From: a virus
DNA length: 42,673 nt
Virus record (IMG/VR): IMGVR_UViG_3300031576_000123
Span: 1 to 42,673 of that record
Strand: one strand, 5' to 3'
In this document: piece after piece, positions 1 to 9,378 of the stretch
Position numbering within the stretch: position 1 is the first letter of the stretch
How the letters are laid out: every line of letters begins with the position of its first letter
Notes under the pieces: generated by a model
What the model saw: the letters and a program-made list of their open reading frames with translations, nothing else
What the model was told of the DNA's origin: nothing
The model's database searches: none
Translations under genes and position numbers: made by a program

Positions 1-164
1 CGGATTCGGCTTCACGCCCGTTCGGCCCGCGCCGACGGAGACGGGCGACAACTTCAATCTCCTGTCGAACTACATCGTCACGGGCGAGACCAGCGCCAAC
101 ACCGACGACGGCGTGATCTACTTCCGGCTGGAACGCGAACCGGCGAACGTCTGGCGGCTCACGG
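1..164. repeat. Left copy of the terminal direct repeat
   Basis: Bases 1-164 match bases 42510-42673 over their full length with a single difference (G at 127, A at 42636). The repeat lies inside a protein-coding gene and the reading frame continues perfectly from one copy into the other. The simplest reading is that the sequence is a circular map (circularly permuted or circular molecule) linearised by assembly. The mismatch suggests population variation or a sequencing error. A true physical terminal repeat is possible but less likely, because it would duplicate an arbitrary piece of a structural gene. Confidence 0.95.
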
Positions 165-535
165 CTTACACGGACGGCGCGCACGCCAATACGATCGGCA
201 ACGGCACGGCCACGGGCACGGTAGGAAACGAGAACATTACGATCACCGGACTTGGGATTTCGATCACGACCACGCTCGACAAGACGGCGGCCAACGCGAA
301 TCTTCCGGCCATCGGCAACAACGACAACGACATCCAGATCAACCTCGAAGTCCTCAAGGAGGGCGACTCGTTCAGCGTGACGCTCACGAGCGACTACGCG
401 GGCGAGTACCAGAGCGACCTGGCCTACTACTGGCACGCGCAGGCGCCGTCGGCGGCGGTCCCCACGATCAAGGACGGCGCGGGCGTGACCTACGACGTCG
501 TGCTCGCGGCCGACGAAACACCGACCCCGGTGTAA
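1..535 (+). CDS. C-terminal part of a 513-residue putative tail structural protein (join with 41503-42673)
   Basis: This is the 3' portion of the gene that begins at 41503. Joined through the 164-base repeat it gives 513 residues and ends with TAA at 533-535. The part here is rich in Thr, Asn, Gly and beta-branched residues with no cysteine, typical of a beta-sandwich region in a virion surface or tail protein. It stands directly after the tail tube candidate and before a possible chaperone and the short tape measure, so a major tail component or tube-associated protein is likely. I do not recognise the family. The window-start truncation comes only from where the circle was opened. Confidence 0.8.
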   Translation, partial: GFGFTPVRPAPTETGDNFNLLSNYIVTGETSANTDDGVIYFRLEREPANVWRLTAYTDGAHANTIGNGTATGTVGNENITITGLGISITTTLDKTAANANLPAIGNNDNDIQINLEVLKEGDSFSVTLTSDYAGEYQSDLAYYWHAQAPSAAVPTIKDGAGVTYDVVLAADETPTPV

Positions 536-539
536 CCCC

Positions 540-1280
540 ATGGCGCAAGACCTCGAATTCAAGATCGTCGACGAAGGCGCGGAGATCCGGCTTGCGTCTA
601 CCGGGGCGATTCTGCGCTTGCCTTGGCGATCCGACGCGGCGCCGCACGACCTGGCCGACGCCCGCACGCTCATGAACCGGCGGGTCAAGCTCCATAACGC
701 CCTGCTCGACGGGCTCGACGCGATCGCCAGCGGACAGGCGCCGGAAGACGCCGCCTCCCGGGCAGAGACCTACCTGGCCGAACAGGACCGATCCAAGATC
801 GCGCTCTGGGAGGTCTGTCACTTGGCGATCGCGCTTCTGACGAGCGTCCCCGAATCTGCGGATCTTCAGGCCGCGATTCCGTCCTCCTCAGACGGGCTCC
901 TGAAACTGGCGACGGCGCTCTTCAGTCGCACCGGGCTTTCGCCGGATGAACGCGAGAACCTCCGGGTGGGCGCGCTGGAAGAGTTCGGAATTCAGATGCC
1001 TGGCCCCGATGGAGTGGTCCGCCAATGCTCCTGCGCGGAACTCCACGGCTACGGGCGTTGTCCGAACTGGCCGTCTTACGGCTGGCTCCCCAAGGCCAAA
1101 CAGGTCTGGAACGACTGGCGAAGCGCGAAGGCAGGGGGCTCCATCATCGTGAATCTCGCCTATCTGGACGGCGCGGCGCTTCTCGACCGCATTCGGGCCG
1201 AGCTGGACGCCGAGGCCGCCATGCGGGCGATCGAGGAAGGCGGCAAACTGTGGCAGGCGAAGTCCTCCAAACCGGCCTAG
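540..1280 (+). CDS. Protein of unknown function between tail tube and tape measure; possible tail assembly chaperone
   Basis: 246 residues starting at ATG 540, four bases after the previous stop. The N-terminal half is acidic and helical with a basic patch near residue 48; a Cys cluster (Cys163, Cys165, Cys174) follows a GPDGVVRQCSC segment and could bind a metal. In siphophages the slot between tail tube and tape measure usually holds the tail assembly chaperones, often made with a -1 frameshift. The next gene is in the -1 frame and overlaps this one, but no canonical XXXYYYZ slippery site is visible near the stop and the downstream gene has its own ribosome binding site. The chaperone role is inferred from position only. 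Confidence 0.7.
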   Translation: MAQDLEFKIVDEGAEIRLASTGAILRLPWRSDAAPHDLADARTLMNRRVKLHNALLDGLDAIASGQAPEDAASRAETYLAEQDRSKIALWEVCHLAIALLTSVPESADLQAAIPSSSDGLLKLATALFSRTGLSPDERENLRVGALEEFGIQMPGPDGVVRQCSCAELHGYGRCPNWPSYGWLPKAKQVWNDWRSAKAGGSIIVNLAYLDGAALLDRIRAELDAEAAMRAIEEGGKLWQAKSSKPA

Positions 1281-1846
1281 AAGTCACGGTCCAGGGAGCC
1301 CGAGAGGCCCGCGAGGAAATGGCGGGTCTGGCCGAATCCACGCGCGACGTCGCCCGGGCGACGGGCCAGCAGGCCGAAGCCGCCACGCGCTCGGCCGCGG
1401 CCACCGTCACCGAAACCCGCGCGGTCACCCGGCAGAACCAGGAACTCAGCCACAACCTCGAACGGCGGGCTCGTATCGGTCTTCGCGGGATTGGACACCT
1501 GGCCGGGGGTCTGGCGGCGGCGGGCGTGCTCCCCGAGGGCGTGCGCGAGCCCTTCGGTCTGGCGGCGGCGGGCATCCACTTCGGCGCGCTCTTTGGGCCG
1601 CTCGGCGCGGTCCTGGGGGGTATTGCCGGGGCCGTCACCGGAATCGGCGCCGCGGTCCACCGCGCCTCCGAACGCCAGGCGGAAGCGGCCGAGCGCGTCG
1701 CCAAGGCCGTCGAACAGCAGAGCGAGGAAACCATCCGGCGCCAGCTGGAGCAGGACGCGGAGTTCCAGAGCAGGCTCGCCGACATCCGTCTGACCTTCGT
1801 CGACGAGTTCCTGGCGCGGGCCGCCCGAAGCGAGGGACGGTTCTAA
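1250..1846 (+). CDS. Short tape-measure-like tail protein
   Basis: 198 residues. I place the start at GTG 1250 because a strong GAGGAAGG (1233-1240) sits nine bases upstream; ATG 1319 is the alternative. Layout: a heptad-rich Ala/Glu/Arg helix (about residues 15-75), a glycine/alanine-rich hydrophobic stretch (about 85-135) like the membrane-interacting segment of tape measures, then another charged helix. It overlaps the preceding gene by 31 bases in the -1 frame. If it really sets tail length, about 0.15 nm per residue predicts a tail of only some 30 nm. The alternatives are an inner-core or ejection protein, or a minor tail protein. The function rests on composition and position. Confidence 0.65.
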   Translation: MAGEVLQTGLEVTVQGAREAREEMAGLAESTRDVARATGQQAEAATRSAAATVTETRAVTRQNQELSHNLERRARIGLRGIGHLAGGLAAAGVLPEGVREPFGLAAAGIHFGALFGPLGAVLGGIAGAVTGIGAAVHRASERQAEAAERVAKAVEQQSEETIRRQLEQDAEFQSRLADIRLTFVDEFLARAARSEGRF

Positions 1847-1849
1847 GCC

Positions 1850-2911
1850 GTGGCGAATTATCAGATCATCGCCACGAGCGTCGACGGCGGCGGGACGCAC
1901 ACTTTCCCCGTGGGCACGATCTTCCCGCCGACGATGGACCCCGAGTACGACGACACGGGCAAAGTCAAGCGCATCCGGGAAGTGTACGACCTCGAGGGTT
2001 TCTTCCAGGAGCCCAAGCCCAACGCCGAGCAGAAGAACTTCCAGAAGTATTTCGCCCTTCACGACTTCGTCGGCAAGGCGGGCCGGTGTACGATTCAAAT
2101 TCTGTTCGGTGGTTCCACGTTTCGGACGATCACCGCGCACGCCCGCGGGCCGATCCTTCGGAACTGCCGGGCGCTGCATCGGGGCGGCTCGTTCGCGTCG
2201 CACGTCCACTTCGGCGTCCAGATCGAGAACGTCAAGGAAACTAAGACGCTGGACACGGAAGGCGCCGGGGGGCTGAAGCGCGAGAAGCGATTCCAGGAGT
2301 ACGACGGCCGCCGGATCTCGACGACCTTCACGGTCACGGCCGAGGGCGAGAAGGCCAAGGAAGCCGTCCTGAAATTCAAGCCCGCGTCGACGGCCGGGCC
2401 GCTTCTGGACGAACAGGTCCAGCAGGTCGACGAACTGCGGTGGACCGCGACATGGACGATCGAGACTCCGCACAAGGTCGGCTCCTACTTGAAGTGGGAA
2501 CGCGAAGTCCAGGTCGTCGAGGGCGGCTTTCCCCTGGAAGAGATCCCGATCCTCGGCGTGCCCGACGACGCCGGGGGCTTCGCGGGGGCCGCGATCAGCG
2601 GGCCGATCATCCGGCGGGGACTGTCGCGGGCGTTTCAGATCACGGACACGAACCGATTTACGACGCTCGGCAAGTGGCGCCCCAACCTTCCGACGGTGCC
2701 CCACCTGTTTTCAAACTTCCGCGACCCGCTCCGATCCGGCCGCAAGTCCCCGGACGTTCTGACCGATCCCGTCCGCGACGTTTGGACCCGGACGCTCAAG
2801 GACTTTTACCTCATCGCGCCGGAGGACTTCCTGCTCCAGCCGCCGTCGGACCCCCTCCCGGCGTCGATCGTCCTGCCCGCGGATCCGCCGAACTGGACGA
2901 AGCTTCACTAA
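1850..2911 (+). CDS. Putative distal tail / baseplate protein
   Basis: 353 residues from GTG 1850, three bases after the previous stop, with GAGGG upstream at about 1831. The sequence is a mixed, mostly beta protein without signal peptide, membrane segment or repeats, and the C-terminus is proline-rich. Located after the tape-measure candidate and before the large hub-like protein, it occupies the position of distal tail (Dit-like) or baseplate proteins. I do not recognise conserved motifs, so the assignment is positional. Confidence 0.7.
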   Translation: MANYQIIATSVDGGGTHTFPVGTIFPPTMDPEYDDTGKVKRIREVYDLEGFFQEPKPNAEQKNFQKYFALHDFVGKAGRCTIQILFGGSTFRTITAHARGPILRNCRALHRGGSFASHVHFGVQIENVKETKTLDTEGAGGLKREKRFQEYDGRRISTTFTVTAEGEKAKEAVLKFKPASTAGPLLDEQVQQVDELRWTATWTIETPHKVGSYLKWEREVQVVEGGFPLEEIPILGVPDDAGGFAGAAISGPIIRRGLSRAFQITDTNRFTTLGKWRPNLPTVPHLFSNFRDPLRSGRKSPDVLTDPVRDVWTRTLKDFYLIAPEDFLLQPPSDPLPASIVLPADPPNWTKLH

Positions 2912-2912
2912 G

Positions 2913-5408
2913 ATGGCGACGGTCAAGCGTACGGCGTGGGCGACGTATCAAGGGCTCCGCGCCTCGAATGCCGAGTACACGATCCGGGGCGATCTGGCGC
3001 CCGACGACGGGTGGGTCGAGTTCGACTCCGAGATCGTCGACACGTCCCAACTGAAGCTGGAGAAGATCCCCCTCATCCCCTTCGCCCAGGAGTTCCAGCC
3101 GCCCCTGACGCGCCCGGTCCACATCATGTACTTCTCGGCCGGGGCGGGCGCGACCGTCGCGCGCCGCAAGACTCCGACGCCGAGTCTCAACCTCGCCAAG
3201 AATTTCAAGGGGCTCCAAACCTTCGGCCAGCTTCGGATTTCTTCCGAGCAGGGCAAGGAACCGATCGCGGTCGACCACGTCTACATCCACCGCGACAGCG
3301 CGCACGACGTCGGACGCAAGGGCCAGGACGGAAAGAACTTCTTCCTTCAGGGACGCACCCGGCTCCGGCTGACGGACGGCCGGGACTTCTGGCCGGACTA
3401 CGGCGAGTGCTACGGCTACGTCAACGTGCCCCTGTCGTCGACGGCGGGCAAGACGAAGTTCGACCCCTTCAGCGCACAGCCGGAAGGCGAGCCCTACCCG
3501 CTCGACGTCGTGATGGACTGGCTCTTCTACCACCTGCCGGGCTCGCCGATCGTCAACGACATCAAGGAAGCGACGAGCGCCTTCAAGGACAAGCCGCCGA
3601 TCAAGATCGTCCGGAAGTTTCAGCCGCCGTATCCCGAGCTGGCCCGACTCATGCAGCAGTACGGGCTTTCGATCTCGCGCGAGCGCAGCGGCGCCTACAC
3701 GCTCTGGCGCCGGGGCGCTGTGAAGGTCGTCGTTCTGAAGGCCGAGACGATCACGTCCGCCCGGTCGCTGGAAATCAAATACCCGCCCCCCGCCACGCGG
3801 ATCTTCGGGGGGAACATTCGCCGCAACCAGCATCGGTTCGGGCTCCCCGTTTCGCGGGACTTGGACGGGCGGCTGTATCCGCTCTACGAAGTCATCGCCC
3901 GATACACGTCCATGGCCTACGCCCTCAAGCAAATGGCGGGGGCGGGACAGCGCCAGTATGAAGCCCTCCCCAATGACGACATCCGAAAAATCGCACGGGA
4001 AGATTGGGGCAAGCTCTTCCAGTTGTCGACCGTCGTCGGGTATGACGGAACTGGCCCGGTCCTGGACCTGCCGATGCACAACCCGATGATCGCCGTCAAG
4101 GGCGGATCGGTTCAAACCAAGAGCGTCCAGCAGGCCGGACAGATCGACCAGGTGCTCGCGCCGCCGGAGACGAGCATCCTGGCCGACGGCAGTCGCCGCC
4201 AGGAAGTGCGCGAAATCCCGATCGTCGTCATCGGCAATGCGTTCGGCCAGCGGCTCATGGACACGACTGAGGAACCGACGCTCACCGTCGCCGAGGCGTT
4301 CGCCGCCGCCAGCCGCGAACGCAAGGCCGAGATCATCAAGTCGCTCTTCAACGTCGAGATCGGACGGCTCGGCCGCCGTCGGTTCGGCAACAACCTCCGG
4401 CTGTACCTGGATATCCTCCGGACGGACTACGGCGACCTGGTCCGAAAAAAAGAGAAGGAACACGAGCGGCTCCAGATCGAACTTAACGACGTGAGGGCGA
4501 CCTTCAACCAGGTCATCAGCGACGGCAACCGCTGGCAGGTTCGCGTCGGCATGGCGACCGCTCTTGCGGAAAACGTCCTCATTCTTCAGGCGCGGCTGCT
4601 GGCCCTCAGCGCCGCCGTCTCCGAAAAGAAGCGGGAGCTTTCCGCGCTCCGGGCCGAGTTCAAGAAGATCGAGGACATTTTCGCGAAGATCAAGGAGCGC
4701 AAGGATCTGACGCCCGAGGACCGCTTTTGGATGAACCTCGGCGAGATCGAGTTCTCGCCCGACGCCTATCGAATCGATCGGCGGCTCGGGACGATCACGA
4801 TGAACACGCCCGTCGGGCTTATTTCGCCGCCGCTGACTCTGAACCGCGAGCACCTGTCGTTGATCGCGCTGCCGACGCTGAACGTCTTCTATTCGATCGA
4901 GCACAACACCCGGACCCCCGCCGATCACTACAGCTTGCTGGCGATCCGAAGCGCCCCCGGCGTCACGCGATTTGAGCGCACGACCGGACGCTGGCCGCAC
5001 CCGGCCGAAATCAGCGCGGGGCGGCAGTTCCCCGTCAAGGGATCGTCGCTCCCCGTCATCCCCAAGGAGCACCCTGAAATCATCCTGTATGTCGATCACA
5101 ACGGCGACGAGTTCAACGGGCTGACTTGCGACGACCTGGCGATCGCCCGCGCCGGCGAATATCTCAGCGGCGACGTCCAGCAAGTCGAAGGCATGACGTT
5201 CACTTACGAAGGATGGGTCGCGCCGCCGTCCATGAAGGGCGTCGACTCCGTCACCTGGTCGAACGCAGGCGACAAACCCGTCACGAGCGTCGCCTACTCC
5301 AGCCGCTATCACAAGGCGGGCGACGGCGTCGATTCTCCGGCCAAGGCGTCCGACGCGCGGACGATTTCGGTGCTCGCCGCCAAGGGCGACTTCCGGGTGT
5401 CACCATGA
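2913..5408 (+). CDS. Large baseplate hub / tail-associated protein with central coiled coil
   Basis: 831 residues from ATG 2913, one base after the previous stop. The first ~350 residues are beta-rich and contain a stretch (around 235-265) of the form PPYPELARLMQQYGLSIS followed by a beta segment, reminiscent of the N-terminal hub domains of Tal/gp27-like proteins. About residues 505-600 form a long Lys/Glu/Arg-rich coiled coil, and the C-terminal ~230 residues are again beta-rich. I see no lysozyme, NlpC/P60 or M23 motif. It ends in an ATGA overlap with the next gene, implying translational coupling. The hub role is inferred from size, order and fold impression. Confidence 0.7.
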   Translation: MATVKRTAWATYQGLRASNAEYTIRGDLAPDDGWVEFDSEIVDTSQLKLEKIPLIPFAQEFQPPLTRPVHIMYFSAGAGATVARRKTPTPSLNLAKNFKGLQTFGQLRISSEQGKEPIAVDHVYIHRDSAHDVGRKGQDGKNFFLQGRTRLRLTDGRDFWPDYGECYGYVNVPLSSTAGKTKFDPFSAQPEGEPYPLDVVMDWLFYHLPGSPIVNDIKEATSAFKDKPPIKIVRKFQPPYPELARLMQQYGLSISRERSGAYTLWRRGAVKVVVLKAETITSARSLEIKYPPPATRIFGGNIRRNQHRFGLPVSRDLDGRLYPLYEVIARYTSMAYALKQMAGAGQRQYEALPNDDIRKIAREDWGKLFQLSTVVGYDGTGPVLDLPMHNPMIAVKGGSVQTKSVQQAGQIDQVLAPPETSILADGSRRQEVREIPIVVIGNAFGQRLMDTTEEPTLTVAEAFAAASRERKAEIIKSLFNVEIGRLGRRRFGNNLRLYLDILRTDYGDLVRKKEKEHERLQIELNDVRATFNQVISDGNRWQVRVGMATALAENVLILQARLLALSAAVSEKKRELSALRAEFKKIEDIFAKIKERKDLTPEDRFWMNLGEIEFSPDAYRIDRRLGTITMNTPVGLISPPLTLNREHLSLIALPTLNVFYSIEHNTRTPADHYSLLAIRSAPGVTRFERTTGRWPHPAEISAGRQFPVKGSSLPVIPKEHPEIILYVDHNGDEFNGLTCDDLAIARAGEYLSGDVQQVEGMTFTYEGWVAPPSMKGVDSVTWSNAGDKPVTSVAYSSRYHKAGDGVDSPAKASDARTISVLAAKGDFRVSP

Positions 5409-8020
5409 ACGACGGCATCGCCCTTCCGGTCCAGGACTTCACCGGCGTCGGCGATTCGATCGTGGCGCTGAAGGATTTCAGCTTGTCGCCCAAGGACAAC
5501 ACGGACCGGCTCGCCAAGCTCGGCAAGGGCCAGGCCCGGCCGTTCGGCATGATCATGCTGTTCGACCGGACGAGCAAACTCCGCGACACGCCCGACGGCT
5601 TCCGCGGATCCCTGACGATCCCCAATCCGTCGGGTACGGGAGTAAAAACCGTGCCGGACCGCGCGATCCTCAAGTTCGCCGAGCCCGACAACTGGCTCCT
5701 GCGCGACCACGCGCCCCCGGACGCGCGCGGGGAGCCGACGAACCGCGACCAGACGTACGCCGTGCGTGAGATCATCGACCGCCAGAACGCGGAGTGGAAG
5801 CGCGCGAACCGATCGACGTTGGCGTACACCCAGCAGAAGTTCCCGCTTCAGGCCGGAGCCCAGAACGTGCGATGGGTCAAGCTCGTCCCCACGCGCGCAC
5901 AGAAACCCGAAGAGAAATTCGATGCGATCGGCGAATGCACGTGGGTTACGAAGGCCGACGAGTTCGTGCGCCGCGTGGGCTTCAAGACGTCGGGGCTCTT
6001 CATCACGACGGCCGCCGTCGTCGTAGGATTGAACCCAGACATCGCCGGGAATCCCACGGTGCCGGTCTTCCAGCCGGTGACCAGCTTCAGCGGGACCCCA
6101 CCGGCGCCGGGACCGGCGGTGGTCTTCACGGGCGGCGGCACCGCGGCGCCGTCGGGTCCGTCCGTGCAAACAGTGGCCGTCCCGAAGGACTCCGGCAAGA
6201 TCCGCGCCGACGCCGTCTGCTGGTCGTCTCAGATCATCAATGTCTGCGGCTCCGGCGGCTACGTCGGCGGCTTCGGACAGAAGCTCCCGGCCTTCGCCAG
6301 CGGCGATGTCGCGCTCCTCAAGAGCGTCCCGATCGGACCCGGCGTGCCGCCGCTTCTTCAAGCGTGGCTCGTCAAAGGAAACGCCCAGACGCCGGAACCC
6401 GAGGTCGGCTACTCGCCCGGCGCGACGCCGCACCTCGGCAATCTGTCGCACGTCCTCTCGCCGATCTACGCGCCCTGGCTCCTAAAGACCGTCACCGGAG
6501 ACAGCGACCCCGAGGACAGCGTGGCCTGGGGCGGCGTGGGACTTCGGCCGGACACTTACTTCACGAGTCCGCGAGCCGACATCTTCGGCCCCTTGTCCAT
6601 CGACCCGATGTTTTGGGATCGGCCGCAGGGCTTGATCGGCCATCACCTTCTCGGCGATCTGTACTGGTCCAACGACGGCACCACGCTTCGAGGCCCGCGG
6701 TTCGCCGGGGACCCCAATGCCAACACCAAGGAAATCGACCGTCCGCCGACGCCCTGGCGGCTCCGACTGGTCGCACGACAGGCCGACTTTCCCGCGTGGC
6801 ACCTACCCCCGAACCTGTTCAAGGGGAACTTCTGCGACGCCGGGGACGACCCCCTTCCCATGGGCACGCGCCAGGGCGTCATCGGCATGGGCGTGGCCGA
6901 GACCGTGGACTGGCCAACGCGCAAGGTCGCGCCGATCATCTTCAGCTCGCCGCACGGCCCCGCCGAATATCTCGGACCAGGGCTTCGGCTGTCGGCGCAC
7001 TTCTGCGCCAAGACGAGCCGCGTCGACGAAGTCGCCGCGCACGCCATGGCGGGCCAGGTCGAGATCGTCGAACGCCGGATCGTCGCGACGGTGAACGCCG
7101 CCGCCGTCGAACCGTCGGAGCTTCACCTGCGGCGGCGAACGGGCGATCTTCTGGCGGACCGGCTCCAGTTTCTCATGCTGTCCGTCGCCCAAGGTCTTTC
7201 GGGCGTGCCGATTTCGGAAGTCGTCGCCCGGGACCTGGCCGCGAAAGCCGCGGATGTCCTTCGCGACCTCGCGGAACTTCAGGCGGGCCGCGACGTGCCC
7301 GACGCCGTGCGTCGATTCGGGCTCTTCGTGACGGCCGCGACATCGGCCGCGTCCACGAAGATCGACACCGGGAAGTTCCGGCGTGTGCCGTTTCTTCCGC
7401 CCGCCGGAGCCAAACCGTTTTTCCCGGGCATCCCGGCCAACCCGTCGGGACTTCGGTTCGCCGACGTCATGCAGCAGGCGATAGCGATCCTCAATGCCCA
7501 CACGGCCAAGCTGAATCGCGATCGCATGAAGACGCTCCTGAAGCTCACCTCCGCCACGACGCGCGACACGACGAATATGGTCACCGCGGCGCCGGACGGC
7601 CGCGTCTTCCACGCCGACGAGAACGGGGACCTCGAATGGGACGCGAATCTCCAGTTCGACCGCACGAACAAGCGGCTCGGCGCCCGCACGGCAACGCCGA
7701 AGTCGACGATCGAATCGGCGGGCTCCTTCGGTTTTTCGCATCGATCCGTCGCGGCTGATGCGACGCTCGGGGAAACAGATGTGGCCCTTTACGTCGACGC
7801 GACGGGCGCGGGCCGCGTCGTGAATCTCCCGCAGGCGTCGACCGTCTCCCGCCGGGTCTACATGGTGAAGAAGACAGCGGGGGTCGCGGCGAACCGCTGC
7901 CGTATCTTGCCCTTCGCGGGCGACACGATCGACGGGGCTGGAAATCTGGACCTCGTCCTCGCCGGAGACTCGGCGTGGATTCAGAGCCTCGGCGGGACGG
8001 ATTGGCAGAGGATCGGGTAA
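5405..8020 (+). CDS. Large tail fibre / baseplate protein with C-terminal fibre module
   Basis: 871 residues from ATG 5405, overlapping the preceding stop as ATGA. The N-terminal ~450 residues are globular with Pro/Gly-rich linkers (about 255-285). The middle (about 560-760) is partly helical. The last ~120 residues carry the recurrent fibre-tip pattern seen in many phage tail fibres: a VVNLPQAS segment, a KKTAG segment, then AGDTIDGAGN and a terminal Trp-rich strand (SLGGTDWQRIG). This supports a trimeric fibre or side-tail protein acting in adsorption. Its stop overlaps the start of the tailspike as TAATG. Confidence 0.75.
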   Translation: MNDGIALPVQDFTGVGDSIVALKDFSLSPKDNTDRLAKLGKGQARPFGMIMLFDRTSKLRDTPDGFRGSLTIPNPSGTGVKTVPDRAILKFAEPDNWLLRDHAPPDARGEPTNRDQTYAVREIIDRQNAEWKRANRSTLAYTQQKFPLQAGAQNVRWVKLVPTRAQKPEEKFDAIGECTWVTKADEFVRRVGFKTSGLFITTAAVVVGLNPDIAGNPTVPVFQPVTSFSGTPPAPGPAVVFTGGGTAAPSGPSVQTVAVPKDSGKIRADAVCWSSQIINVCGSGGYVGGFGQKLPAFASGDVALLKSVPIGPGVPPLLQAWLVKGNAQTPEPEVGYSPGATPHLGNLSHVLSPIYAPWLLKTVTGDSDPEDSVAWGGVGLRPDTYFTSPRADIFGPLSIDPMFWDRPQGLIGHHLLGDLYWSNDGTTLRGPRFAGDPNANTKEIDRPPTPWRLRLVARQADFPAWHLPPNLFKGNFCDAGDDPLPMGTRQGVIGMGVAETVDWPTRKVAPIIFSSPHGPAEYLGPGLRLSAHFCAKTSRVDEVAAHAMAGQVEIVERRIVATVNAAAVEPSELHLRRRTGDLLADRLQFLMLSVAQGLSGVPISEVVARDLAAKAADVLRDLAELQAGRDVPDAVRRFGLFVTAATSAASTKIDTGKFRRVPFLPPAGAKPFFPGIPANPSGLRFADVMQQAIAILNAHTAKLNRDRMKTLLKLTSATTRDTTNMVTAAPDGRVFHADENGDLEWDANLQFDRTNKRLGARTATPKSTIESAGSFGFSHRSVAADATLGETDVALYVDATGAGRVVNLPQASTVSRRVYMVKKTAGVAANRCRILPFAGDTIDGAGNLDLVLAGDSAWIQSLGGTDWQRIG

Positions 8021-9165
8021 TGGCGAACGTCCAAGCCGCCGGGAAAGTGATCTACGTGGACTCCGTGAACGGCAACGATACGGCGGGGCGTCGGGAACGC
8101 GAGGATCGCCCTTTCGCGACGGTCGAAGCAGCCCTCGCTGCGTCCGTCTTAGGCGACATCGTACTTGCTCGTCCCGGCAATTATGACCTCCCGGCAGGCA
8201 TCACGATTCCGGCCGGTGTCATTCTCTCGGCTCTGGCCCGGAGGACCGTGACGTTGCGGATGCTGGGCGTAACGGCCGATACGACGCTCGTTACGATGTC
8301 CACCGGATCGACGCTGGCCGACGTGACGCTTCAGTTGACGACGACCGGGGCCTTTGCGTTGACGGGCGTTCGGCTTCCCAGCGGACTCGCGGGCATCGCG
8401 CCGCTGATTAATGTCAACATCATCGTAACAAAAACGGTTTCGATTGATGCAGCGGACGTGAACGGAATTCTTTCAGAGACGCCGGTCGTGGCTTCGGTCA
8501 TCTCGACGAATTTGGTCGGAAGTGGCGTCAGCGTTTCTTCAACCGGAACTGGAAACAACAGAGGCATTCGTCATACCGGCGCGGGAACATTGAATTGTCG
8601 GCAGATTGACGTGTCATGCACGGGTTCGGGATCGAGCATCGGGGTCGAGGTTAATAACGCATCGGCGGTCTTCAGCCTGATCGGCGGCCTTATTGACGGC
8701 ACCACGGCCGATGTCTCTCGAACAGCGGGAAAGTTGGAACTCGGTACGGTGAATCTCCGGAATTCCACAACGAACGGCAAGTCGATCACCGCGACGGCTT
8801 CGAGCCATCAGCTCGTCTTCGGCGAGGACGGAGGACTTGTCGGCGGCGCAACGCGTTTCATGCGGCCGGGTTCGGGAACAGCCAGCATCAACGAAGTCCA
8901 GATCGAATTCGAACGCGACGCCGTCGTTCAAAATCTCGTCATCCGAGCCGTCACGGGGCCGGGCATTGGGCGGACGGATACCTGGACCGTTCGGAAGAAC
9001 GGTGTCGACACGTTGCTTACGGCGTCCCTTGCGGGCGCGGCGACATCGGCCCAAGATTTTACAAACGCGGTGGCGTTTGCCAAGGGCGACAGGCTCTCGA
9101 TCAAGGTCGTCTCGAACGTCGCGACGGGGACGACCGATGTTTACGTCAACCCGGAGGTCTATTAG
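8020..9165 (+). CDS. Right-handed beta-helix tailspike / receptor-binding protein
   Basis: 381 residues from ATG 8020, sharing one base with the upstream stop. Residues 10-60 hold the classic opening of pectate-lyase-like beta-helices: IYVDSVNGNDTAG, then RPFATVEAALAAS and IVLARPGNY. A long series of short hydrophobic rungs rich in Thr, Ser, Val and Asn follows to about residue 290. The C-terminal ~90 residues look like a separate beta-sandwich head domain. Such proteins form trimeric tailspikes that bind or cleave surface polysaccharide; catalytic residues cannot be assigned by eye. The central part (8401-8800) is visibly less GC-rich than its neighbours, as expected for exchangeable receptor-binding modules. 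Confidence 0.85.
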   Translation: MANVQAAGKVIYVDSVNGNDTAGRREREDRPFATVEAALAASVLGDIVLARPGNYDLPAGITIPAGVILSALARRTVTLRMLGVTADTTLVTMSTGSTLADVTLQLTTTGAFALTGVRLPSGLAGIAPLINVNIIVTKTVSIDAADVNGILSETPVVASVISTNLVGSGVSVSSTGTGNNRGIRHTGAGTLNCRQIDVSCTGSGSSIGVEVNNASAVFSLIGGLIDGTTADVSRTAGKLELGTVNLRNSTTNGKSITATASSHQLVFGEDGGLVGGATRFMRPGSGTASINEVQIEFERDAVVQNLVIRAVTGPGIGRTDTWTVRKNGVDTLLTASLAGAATSAQDFTNAVAFAKGDRLSIKVVSNVATGTTDVYVNPEVY

Positions 9166-9378
9166 ATGGCGCTCTACAAGATTTGCGAAGACGAGGCGGC
9201 GCTCCTCGCCGTGGCCAAGGCGGCGAGCCCCAAGGTCATCGCCGTGAAAATCAAGGCGCCGTGCGTCTACGTGGAGACGTCGGAAGACCTCACGGCGGCG
9301 GAGGAGTCCGCCGTCAAGAGCGCGCTGGACGCCACGCCGACGATGATCGAGAAGGAGCCCCAGACGTTGACCGATTAG
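9166..9378 (+). CDS. Small tail-cluster protein of unknown function
   Basis: 70 residues from ATG 9166, abutting the tailspike stop. It looks like a compact alpha/beta protein: an N-terminal helix (EDEAALLAVAKAAS), strands around VIAVKIKAPCVYVET, then a C-terminal helix. No known motif. Adjacent to the tailspike, it could be a spike chaperone or accessory, but this is only positional. Confidence 0.65.
   Translation: MALYKICEDEAALLAVAKAASPKVIAVKIKAPCVYVETSEDLTAAEESAVKSALDATPTMIEKEPQTLTD

Noticed and set aside
1230-1290. Programmed -1 frameshift joining the 540-1280 gene to the following frame
   Set aside because: The frames are in the right relation, but no canonical slippery heptamer is present near the stop and GTG 1250 has its own strong ribosome binding site. 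Not excluded entirely.
5126-5404. N-terminal extension of the fibre gene at 5405 up to 5126
   Set aside because: The extension is Arg-rich and overlaps the hub gene in another frame; ATG 5405 with ATGA coupling is much better.
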